Of a DNA stretch of 64,000 nt, positions 17,715-24,165 are shown piece after piece (the first letter of the stretch is position 1; every line of letters begins with the position of its first letter). A program made the position numbers and the translations under genes. Source of the stretch: Peptococcaceae bacterium (GTDB taxonomy: Bacteria > Bacillota > Peptococcia > Peptococcales > Peptococcaceae); the NCBI GenBank assembly GCA_019420345.1, contig JAHZHI010000053.1, forward strand, positions 1-64,000, read 5' to 3'. The notes beneath the pieces were generated by a model. It saw nothing but the letters and a program-made list of their open reading frames with translations. It was not told the DNA's origin and did no database searches.

Positions 17715-18134
17715 CTAATTGCCGCGGGTGGCACTCAAAAACGTTCCCACAAGCCCCAACAGCCCTGTGCCCGACAGAAAGAGTGCCTCACTCGTCGCCC
17801 CCTGCATGAGGGTCCACTGGCCGAACCCAATGGCAAACACCGCCAGCACCATGGTCACCAAAAGCCCCAGCAGGCGAAACAGCCTGCGCTGTTTGTCACG
17901 CGCCAGTTCTGCTTCCAGCCAAGCCTTGGCATAACCGGGCGCCACCGTCTCCAGCTTCGCCAGAGCATCCAAATCTGGCAAATTCAAGCTGCCAGCTTTC
18001 ACCGGCTCGGCCGCTGCAGCCTGAGTCGGTGCCGCCTGTGCACTCACCTGAGCCACTGCCGTTGCCACAGCTTCACTGGTACCGCCATTGTTGTCACTGC
18101 TGGCAGTATGCACCTGTCCCATTTCCATGGTCAT
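17715..18134 (-). CDS. Holin-like two-helix membrane protein
   Basis: 139 residues. The N-terminal half is an Ala/Thr/Gln-rich, probably disordered or cytoplasmic segment. The C-terminal half has a charged stretch (AELARDKQRRLFRLL) and two hydrophobic helices (LLVTMVLAVFAIGFG and ALFLSGTGLLGLVGTF). This topology fits phage-type holins or DUF2335-like proteins. The start at 18134 has AAAGGAG upstream and lies 4 bp after the amidase stop, so the pair resembles a holin/endolysin module. No phage structural genes are nearby. Confidence 0.6.
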   Translation of the reverse strand: MTMEMGQVHTASSDNNGGTSEAVATAVAQVSAQAAPTQAAAAEPVKAGSLNLPDLDALAKLETVAPGYAKAWLEAELARDKQRRLFRLLGLLVTMVLAVFAIGFGQWTLMQGATSEALFLSGTGLLGLVGTFLSATRGN

Positions 18135-18138
18135 GGCC

Positions 18139-18879
18139 TCACGCTCCTTTCGACCAGATGCGGTGCAAAAAGACCAGCACTTCTTCGCGTGTCGCTGCGG
18201 CGTGGAGACGCAGGTCGCCTGTCTCATCGCCCACAAGAAAGCGGTTGGCCAGCGCCCAATCCACAGCCTCCTGGGCCCAGATCGATGCCACATTGTCCAG
18301 TACCGGTGCCGCCATGGCTGGCGCAGTGAGGGCAGCACGCACCCGCGCCACACCATCGACAAAGTCTGCCCAACCATCCGCGCGCTCCAAAATCAGATGC
18401 GGACAATATTTGCCGCTCCACATTTGATGCGTATAGAGATCGTTCAAGCCATACGTTTCCATCAACGCTGCGCACAGCGTCATCGCATTGGCTTCACACT
18501 GTGCATACGGCGCCGTCTCGCAAATCTCTACACTAATGGTGGCACGATTGCCCTGACCATATCCATCACCCGCGTGCCAGCTCATCTCATTGAGCGGCAG
18601 CGTCTGTACAATGCGCTCCGCATCCACAAAAAGATGCGCTCCTACGTAATAGCTGCCATCGTTCTCCACATTTTGCAGATAGCTGGCATGAGCACGGGCA
18701 TCGGCTGTCGGCGTCGCATTACCAGTGTTGTGCACCGTCACGCCAATCGGCCCAGCCAATGCCAGCAACGTGCGCACGCAATGATTTTCAGTTGCCGTCT
18801 GCACAATGCGCCGCTCAATGGGAATTCCGTCAATCGCCTCATCCATAATTAATCCATTGTCTATTGTCAATAACTGCAT
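18139..18879 (-). CDS. N-acetylmuramoyl-L-alanine amidase with SLH-like C-terminus
   Basis: 246 residues. An Amidase_2 (PGRP-like) zinc-hydrolase domain spans about 20-165: a zinc-ligand histidine in GVTVHNTGN, LNEMSWHAGDG, and a late histidine near KYCPHLI. It cleaves the bond between N-acetylmuramic acid and L-alanine in peptidoglycan. The last ~55 residues (WAQEAVDWALANRFLVGDE, AAATREEVLVFLHR) form a single SLH-like repeat, an unusual wall-binding appendage here. No signal peptide is visible, consistent with holin-type export by the neighbour. AAGGAGGG supports the start. Confidence 0.82.
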   Translation of the reverse strand: MQLLTIDNGLIMDEAIDGIPIERRIVQTATENHCVRTLLALAGPIGVTVHNTGNATPTADARAHASYLQNVENDGSYYVGAHLFVDAERIVQTLPLNEMSWHAGDGYGQGNRATISVEICETAPYAQCEANAMTLCAALMETYGLNDLYTHQMWSGKYCPHLILERADGWADFVDGVARVRAALTAPAMAAPVLDNVASIWAQEAVDWALANRFLVGDETGDLRLHAAATREEVLVFLHRIWSKGA

Positions 18880-18915
18880 CTGCAGCCCTCCTTTACGAGA
18901 TCCTTTCTAAATATA

Positions 18916-18940
18916 AAAGAGGGGCCAAGCCCCTCACTTT
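18916..18940 (-). terminator. Terminator or attenuator before the amidase gene
   Basis: 7-bp GC stem (18920-18926 with 18930-18936) followed on the minus strand by TTTTATATTT. It lies between DUF2922 and the amidase gene, so it may reduce readthrough. Confidence 0.65.
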
Positions 18941-19176
18941 TACGCCATTTCATCATTGTCAAACAACACGCTTTCCACTTCTTCCACATAGGAAGCCGCC
19001 AGAGGCGCTGTATACGCTGCGCCTTTCGACGTTGCAAAAGCAGTGCTGTCGCACATGGCCTGCATCGCTGCCTTCACCGTCGGTTCATCCAGATCCTGCT
19101 TCACATCGGAAAGCGTCATGCTGGTCTGGCCGCCACCAGTAGTGGCAAACTGCATCACAAGCTTCTTTTCTGCCAT
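18940..19176 (-). CDS. DUF2922 family protein
   Basis: 78 residues. The opening KKLVMQFATTGGGQTSMTLS and central DEPTVKAAMQAMCDSTAF match DUF2922, a small Firmicutes family of unknown function. It usually sits beside DUF1659, as it does here. GGGAGGTG lies 5 nt before the ATG. It follows the DUF1659 gene by 35 bp on the same strand. Confidence 0.8.
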   Translation of the reverse strand: MAEKKLVMQFATTGGGQTSMTLSDVKQDLDEPTVKAAMQAMCDSTAFATSKGAAYTAPLAASYVEEVESVLFDNDEMA

Positions 19177-19211
19177 GGTTTCACCTCCCTTCCGTACGCC
19201 GCCACGGCGTC

Positions 19212-19433
19212 TTATTCACTAACCAGCTCACGTTCATCCACGCGCACCACGCTGGCGCCACTGATGTCCAGCAGCCCTGCTACAGCAGAAAGACCTGCGT
19301 GCAAAGCATCGTTGTCTGCTGAAGCCGACAAATTTGAAAACGTACGACTGCTTTGGCGCATCTCGCCTTCGGCATTTTCCACCTGAAAAACCAGCTTCGC
19401 CTTTGTCACCTGATTGCTTTCAACAATCGCCAT
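19212..19433 (-). CDS. DUF1659 family protein
   Basis: 73 residues starting at 19433, where GGGAGGTG gives an ideal ribosome-binding site; an upstream extension lacks one. The segment TKAKLVFQVEN, then SRTFSNLSASADNDALH, fits DUF1659. Function unknown. The DUF1659-DUF2922 pair is a conserved Firmicutes cassette, often with YvrJ; the gene pair here leads into the amidase and holin-like genes. Confidence 0.8.
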   Translation of the reverse strand: MAIVESNQVTKAKLVFQVENAEGEMRQSSRTFSNLSASADNDALHAGLSAVAGLLDISGASVVRVDERELVSE

Positions 19434-19531
19434 GTTCAACACCTCCCTTCGGCGATGATGGAGGCTCATGACCTCCTCATATCTATAAGGAAAAAATCGT
19501 CCCTTTGATACCCACTTCGCCGAAAAAAGTG

Positions 19532-19567
19532 CAAAAAAAAACAAGCAGCGTGTATCGCTGCCTGCTG
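19532..19567 (-). terminator. Terminator of the hicB-like gene
   Basis: Stem GCAGCG/CGCTGC (19545-19550 with 19556-19561) with flanking pairs and a long T tract on the minus strand. Confidence 0.8.
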
Positions 19568-19912
19568 TTATTTGTGACGTTCGACAAATTCCTGCACCGC
19601 TTGCTCAACAGCGGCATTCAATGTCATATCATGAGCCATCGCCCAAACGGCCATCTGTTTATGAAGATCGGACCCAATGCGTACGTTAAAATTACCCTTA
19701 AAAGCTCTGGCCGGCCGGCGTCCCACCGCCGAACAGAATGCCAAATAGCGGTCCACCGCATCCTGAAACGCCGCTTCCACGCCGTTTAGATTGTCGCACT
19801 CAAAATCCACTGAATCCACAATGCCCTGCACCTTGCCGCGCAGCAGATGTTCTTCGGCATCGTAGGTCACCTTGGCAACATAGCCCTTGTACTCCAGAAC
19901 ATCCTTCGTCAT
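19568..19912 (-). CDS. Orphan HicB-like antitoxin-type protein
   Basis: 114 residues. A HicB-like degenerate RNase-H fold (YKGYVAKVTYDAEEHLLRG, VDFECDNLNGVEAAFQDAV) is followed by a C-terminal Arc-type ribbon-helix-helix (GNFNVRIGSDLHKQMAVWA, AVEQAVQEFV). Such proteins bind DNA and neutralise HicA toxins. No HicA gene is adjacent, so it is an orphan or works in trans. I chose the ATG at 19912, with GGGAG 8 nt upstream; 19918 is an alternative. A good promoter lies at 19999-20026. Confidence 0.78.
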   Translation of the reverse strand: MTKDVLEYKGYVAKVTYDAEEHLLRGKVQGIVDSVDFECDNLNGVEAAFQDAVDRYLAFCSAVGRRPARAFKGNFNVRIGSDLHKQMAVWAMAHDMTLNAAVEQAVQEFVERHK

Positions 19913-19998
19913 TTTCATCACTCCCTGTTTAGACGCAGCTGTACCACCGCGCACAGACCTCATCCCGAAAGCCTGCAAAGCCAAATGGCTTTATTTTC

Positions 19999-20026
19999 AT
20001 TATACGCAAACTATAGGCTTTGTCAG
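19999..20026 (-). promoter_or_regulatory. Promoter of the hicB-like gene
   Basis: Minus-strand CTGACA (20021-20026), 16 bp, TATAAT (19999-20004). Confidence 0.65.
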
Positions 20027-20278
20027 TGGTTGCTAAAAACTGGCATTGATTCGTTACTTTATACTCTGCAACTATCCGAAAATGTAACCAATTTGCCTTC
20101 AACAACTATTGAAAGCCGTGTCTCTGCCAGCTACAGCAGCTGCTTCATTTTTCTGCTTTCTCAAATTCCTCTCATTTATGGGTATTCCTTCTTTAAGATA
20201 TTGTAACAGAAAAAACCGCTTATAAAGGCAAATTGACGTAAACGACACCATAAGCACCGTGAACAACACGCCTCATGA
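20027..20278. other. Intergenic stretch without recognisable gene
   Basis: AT-richer sequence between the hicB promoter and the LytTR terminator. Short frames exist on the plus strand but have no ribosome-binding sites. I see no RNA gene or repeat here. Confidence 0.4.
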
Positions 20279-20317
20279 AAAACACCCAGCGCTCCCTATT
20301 CAAGAGTCGCTGGGTGT
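20279..20317 (-). terminator. Terminator of the orphan lytTR gene
   Basis: 10-bp perfect stem (20282-20291 with 20308-20317) followed by TTTTT on the minus strand. Confidence 0.8.
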
Positions 20318-20322
20318 AAATG

Positions 20323-21036
20323 TTAAAGACAAAGCTCGCGCATTTTCTGCACCGTATACGCACGCAGAAACTGCTCTTTGTAGGTTCGGCCAAGAGGAAT
20401 TTCAACGTCGCAATGGCGCAGCAAAACGTGGCTGCCGCTCACCATCCTCACATGGCGTAGGTTCACCAGAAACGCCTTATGCGCCCGTGCAAACATGTCT
20501 GGGTCAAGAAGCGCCACAATTTCGGCAATGGTTTTGTAGAGCTGATAGCTCGTCTCACGTGTGACAATCTTCAATCGATGATCGTGGCACTCGCAGTATA
20601 GAATCTCATCACAATACAGGCGCACCTGCATCTTATTGGCCGTAAAATTGATGGCAATGCGTTTTTCCGACAACCTCTGCATAATGGCATTGAGCGTTTC
20701 ATTAAACGCCTCCTCCTGCACCGGCTTGTTGAGAAAGCGAAATGGCGAGCACTGAAAGCAGGCCTGCATGTACTGCGTGTAACTCGTCACAAAGACAATC
20801 AACACCTTGTCGTCCATTTTACGGATAGCATTGGCGGTGTCGATGCCATTCATTCCCTCCATCTCAATATCAATAAAGAGAGCATCAAAACGACGTCCAT
20901 TGTATTCGTAATCGGCCACAAGCTCTTCCCCGCTCTCGTAAGGCTCTGTGTCAATGTTCAGCTCCTGGCGCGCATCGAAGAGGGCCTGCAGATGGTTGAT
21001 GTGTTCGCGATTGTCGTCGCATATGGCAAAACGCAT
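20323..21036 (-). CDS. Orphan LytTR-family response regulator
   Basis: 237 residues. The receiver domain (1-~120) starts MRFAICDDN, has the phosphoacceptor aspartate in ALFIDIEMEGMNG and the switch threonine in IVFVTSYT. A LytTR DNA-binding domain (about 140-237) contains ILYCECHDHRLKIV and AHKAFLVNLRHV. It is clearly paralogous to the regulator at 49159-49869 but has no kinase gene beside it. The family controls virulence, bacteriocin or metabolite-transport genes. A 29-nt TA microsatellite lies 50 bp upstream and could affect expression. Confidence 0.9.
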   Translation of the reverse strand: MRFAICDDNREHINHLQALFDARQELNIDTEPYESGEELVADYEYNGRRFDALFIDIEMEGMNGIDTANAIRKMDDKVLIVFVTSYTQYMQACFQCSPFRFLNKPVQEEAFNETLNAIMQRLSEKRIAINFTANKMQVRLYCDEILYCECHDHRLKIVTRETSYQLYKTIAEIVALLDPDMFARAHKAFLVNLRHVRMVSGSHVLLRHCDVEIPLGRTYKEQFLRAYTVQKMRELCL

Positions 21037-21081
21037 AGAAACCCTCTCCCCCTTTATTAAAATATTATTATTGATACAAAT

Positions 21082-21114
<33 letters not shown>

Positions 21115-21216
21115 CGTTAATTTTAACCAATCTTTAATCCTGAGTCAATACAAGACACCACTTCAAGCCCTGTATTTACGGTATTTTAACCATTTTTTTG
21201 CTCTTCGGTGACAGCT

Positions 21217-21681
21217 TTAGTCACGATGCAGCGCTCTTTCCATCTGTTCACGCAGCTGACGCAGTGCCCGTTGTTTTCGACGATGCACAGCTGGCTGAGA
21301 AATGCCCCAACGCTTTGCCAGATCACGTTCCGTCGTCTCACCACACACCAGTTGCCAAAGCGCTTCACGCATCTCCGGTGTTAGGGTCTCCAATGCGTCG
21401 TACAAACTCCGACGCACCATCTCGTCGAGCGAATCGTCGTTCGCTGCCAGATGAGCATCCACCGGCATGCCACGTTCTTCTTCCAATTGGTTCCAGGAAA
21501 GCTCGTGTTGCCGAGCCTTCGCCGCCAGATAGCTGGCATGCTCTTGTTCCTGATAATAGGCGCGATACACCGCTTCTGTTACCGCTACTTCGGCAATGAT
21601 GCGACGGCTGCGGTCATCGCGCAGCTTCAGCATACGACAGCCGCCGTTGTCGGCCGTCAAAAAATTCATAGATGCAGTCAT
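21217..21681 (-). CDS. Sigma-70 region 4-like regulator
   Basis: 154 residues. The C-terminal ~60 residues are a sigma region 4 helix-turn-helix (ALETLTPEMREALWQLVCG, then RDLAKRWGISQPAVHRRKQR). The N-terminal part is charged and helical with no clear region 2. It may be a truncated sigma factor or a phage-type late regulator. AAAGGAG precedes the ATG at a 9-nt spacing. It is divergent from the ArpU-like gene with a ~240-bp shared intergenic region. Confidence 0.72.
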   Translation of the reverse strand: MTASMNFLTADNGGCRMLKLRDDRSRRIIAEVAVTEAVYRAYYQEQEHASYLAAKARQHELSWNQLEEERGMPVDAHLAANDDSLDEMVRRSLYDALETLTPEMREALWQLVCGETTERDLAKRWGISQPAVHRRKQRALRQLREQMERALHRD

Positions 21682-21925
21682 TGTGACAGTCTCCTTTAGA
21701 CTGTCCCGGGACAGATTCTTGATTCATCGATGTGCTTCTATTATCACCGCTGCGAACAATATTGTCAGTGGACACAAAGAATGGAAATATTTTTTCGTTT
21801 TTCTATCAGAGTTCCGCTTTAAATCGAACATAGTTTCTATTATAATGGAAGTAGCTCACGACACGACCTTTGCCACAACGTGTAATGTTGACAGGAAGAT
21901 GACAGAAAAAGGAGGAATGATCGTC

Positions 21926-22384
21926 ATGCCGTCAAAATCAAGACTCATGCGTCACTTTGAACAGGAGTGGCACGCCGCTGATCAAGACCCACGTGTTGTG
22001 ATGAAACAAGTGCGTCAGCTATTGCGCAGCTACCGCGAGCTGGCATGGCGTGCCTCGCTGGACAGTCAGCAAGCAAACGCTGATTCAGCAGAGCTGGCCA
22101 GCGGGCGCGCGCTCATTGACAGCTTGCTGGGACACGAGGCCAGCGTCAACGCCCCCCAGCAGAACTATGGCGCCGCGGCCAGTCTGATGCGCCGTACACT
22201 GGCTGCCGTTTCGGCCTTTCCACAAAACGGCCCGCTTTACCACGCCATCCTCGAAGGCGTCTATTTCAGCGACACCCCCAGCGGAGACAGCGCGCTCTGG
22301 CCAGAGCTTCACATTGAACGCAGCACCTATTACCAACGCAAACAAGAGGCCATCGCTCTGTTTGGCACGCTGATTCAGAAATAG
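21926..22384 (+). CDS. ArpU-like phage-type transcriptional regulator
   Basis: 152 residues from the ATG at 21926 (GGAGG 10 nt upstream; ATGs at 21899 and 21917 are possible). The C-terminal helix HIERSTYYQRKQEAIALFG resembles the ArpU/DUF1492 family of late phage regulators with a sigma-region-4-like fold. The rest is helical without a known motif. TATAAT at about 21840 could be its promoter. Together with the divergent sigma-4 protein it looks like a prophage remnant or a domesticated regulatory pair. Confidence 0.55.
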   Translation: MPSKSRLMRHFEQEWHAADQDPRVVMKQVRQLLRSYRELAWRASLDSQQANADSAELASGRALIDSLLGHEASVNAPQQNYGAAASLMRRTLAAVSAFPQNGPLYHAILEGVYFSDTPSGDSALWPELHIERSTYYQRKQEAIALFGTLIQK

Positions 22385-22505
22385 CGCCGAGCCGCTGCCC
22401 AAATAGCCAAAGCGCGTATGCAATTTTTATGCCCTAGCGCGGCTTGCAATGCAGCGCCCATTCCCTTAAAATAAAGCGTGATGACCATTGAACGAAGGAG
22501 GCCAT

Positions 22506-23363
22506 ATGGTGGAACAAACGTTTCTGACGCCGCACGAAACGGCGCCATTCGCAGAATCCTTTGCAGCCGTACAAACCAAGCACCCGCTGGTCGACTGCAT
22601 CACCAACATTGTAACCGTTAACGACATTGCCAACGGACTCTTGGCAATTGACGCTCGACCAGTCATGGCCAGTGCGCCGGAAGAAATCACCTTTTTCACG
22701 GCTCGCGCCGACGCTCTGCTGCTCAATCTGGGCGCCACCAGTGCTGAACAACGCCAGGCTATGCTGCTCGGTGCTGCAGAAGCCAATCGCCTAGGAAAAC
22801 CCGTCGTCATCGACCCCGTCGGTGTCGGCACCTCACCTTTGCGCCGCACACAGCTGGCGCAGCTCCTGAGCGAGCATCAAATCGCCTGCCTCCGCGGCAA
22901 CATCAGCGAAATCAAAGCCCTTGCCGGACTTTCCACCGACGCTGGCGGTGTCGATGCTTCAGAAGCAGATCTCGAAGACCCACGCGCCTTCACCCTCGCC
23001 GCCGACATGGCAAAAAATCTAGCCGCTGCACACAATACCATCATTGCCATCAGCGGACCTCGCGACATCGTCTCCGATGGGCACTCCACTTACGTTGTCA
23101 ACGGCGGCAACGCTATGATGACCCGCGTCACCGGCAGTGGCTGCACCCTCACCGGCATCGTCGCCGCTTTCATCGCAGCCGCACCAGACGACCCTCTGCG
23201 CGCCGTCACCGCCGCCATCGGACTCATGTGCCAAGCCGGCGATCGCGCCCTTGCTAAAGCAGGCTATCATGCCACGGCCAGCTTCCGCACCGCTATGTTT
23301 GACGCCCTCTCAGCCATCACGCCGGAAGAACTCCGCACCAGCTTGCATCTGGAACAACTATAA
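22506..23363 (+). CDS. thiM: Hydroxyethylthiazole kinase ThiM
   Basis: 285 residues. ThiM phosphorylates 4-methyl-5-(2-hydroxyethyl)thiazole for thiamine salvage. Family signatures: HPLVDCITNIVTVNDIAN near the start, the MASAPEEI segment, VIDPVGVGTSPLR, RGNISEIKAL, and the catalytic-site VTGSGCTLTG. AAGGAGG lies just before the ATG at 22506; a TTG 18 bp upstream is less likely. I see no THI-box in the preceding 120 bp. It is followed 12 bp later by a HAD hydrolase, probably in one operon. Confidence 0.95.
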   Translation: MVEQTFLTPHETAPFAESFAAVQTKHPLVDCITNIVTVNDIANGLLAIDARPVMASAPEEITFFTARADALLLNLGATSAEQRQAMLLGAAEANRLGKPVVIDPVGVGTSPLRRTQLAQLLSEHQIACLRGNISEIKALAGLSTDAGGVDASEADLEDPRAFTLAADMAKNLAAAHNTIIAISGPRDIVSDGHSTYVVNGGNAMMTRVTGSGCTLTGIVAAFIAAAPDDPLRAVTAAIGLMCQAGDRALAKAGYHATASFRTAMFDALSAITPEELRTSLHLEQL

Positions 23364-23375
23364 AAGGAGGATCTC

Positions 23376-24050
23376 ATGATCAAAGGAATACTCTTCGATA
23401 TGGACGGCACCCTCGCCGATACCATTCAATACTGGATGGAAATCATCCCTAATTTCATTCGCCAACAGGGCTTCGAACCTGATGAAGATGCCCTTACCTC
23501 AGACAAGCTCCACGCCATGAGCCTGAGCGACTCTGCTGCCGTCATTTGCGACTTCTACAAGCTTGATATGACCCCAAAAGAAGTCACCGATGCCTGGTAC
23601 CACGAAGCCAACCGCATTTACACCGACGTCGCCCCACTCAAAGCCGGCGCCTACGACTTTGTGCACCGTCTGCACAACCTGGGCCTGCCGCTGGTGCTTG
23701 TCACCAACAACGACAAAGCCCTCGCCGACGCCCTGCTCACGCGCACCGGCATCCGCGACTGCTTCAAAGACCTCTACTGCGGCTTCAACCTGGGCTTGGG
23801 CAAAACCGAGCCAACCCTCATCGAGCTTGCCCGCAAAGCCGTCGGCAGCGACGCCTGCGACACCTGGATGTTTGAAGACAGCCTCGGCCCTATTCGCACC
23901 GCCAAAAGCATCGGCATTCACACCGCCGCCATGCTCGACCAATACCACGATGCCGCCGAAATCGCCGCCGTGCGCGAAGAAGCCGAAACCGTATTCGAAA
24001 ACTACGCCCAGGCCGACGCCTGGCTCACCGCCATGCTCAGCCAACAATAA
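23376..24050 (+). CDS. HAD-superfamily phosphatase
   Basis: 224 residues. Subfamily I HAD hydrolase: motif I FDMDGTLAD (nucleophile Asp), motif II LVTNND, motif III lysine in GLGKTEP, motif IV FEDSLGPI. It resembles beta-phosphoglucomutase or phosphoglycolate-phosphatase-like enzymes, and the substrate cannot be fixed. Coupling to thiM suggests, as inference only, a thiamine or thiazole phosphate substrate. AAAGGAGG supports the start. Confidence 0.85.
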   Translation: MIKGILFDMDGTLADTIQYWMEIIPNFIRQQGFEPDEDALTSDKLHAMSLSDSAAVICDFYKLDMTPKEVTDAWYHEANRIYTDVAPLKAGAYDFVHRLHNLGLPLVLVTNNDKALADALLTRTGIRDCFKDLYCGFNLGLGKTEPTLIELARKAVGSDACDTWMFEDSLGPIRTAKSIGIHTAAMLDQYHDAAEIAAVREEAETVFENYAQADAWLTAMLSQQ

Positions 24051-24056
24051 ACAAAC

Positions 24057-24098
24057 AAGCTGCCCCGCGGCCCCAATCGGCCGCCAGGCAGCTTTTCT
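24057..24098 (+). terminator. Terminator of thiM-HAD operon
   Basis: 8-bp outer stem (24057-24064 with 24087-24094) with an inner GC stem and TTTTCTTG after it. Confidence 0.7.
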
Positions 24099-24108
24099 TG
24101 TGCAAATA

Positions 24109-24147
24109 AAAAAACCGACTGTTCCGTGAGGAACGGTCGGTTTTTTG
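24109..24147. terminator. Bidirectional terminator between convergent genes
   Basis: 13-bp stem (24113-24125 with 24130-24142) flanked by A and T runs. It separates the HAD gene from the convergent SLH gene. Confidence 0.85.
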
Positions 24148-24165
24148 TGTGTTGTTTACTGGGCG

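Noticed and set aside
22385..22505. THI-box (TPP riboswitch) upstream of thiM
   Set aside because: No CTGAGA/ACC-CTTGAACCTGA-type core is present in the 120 bp before thiM.
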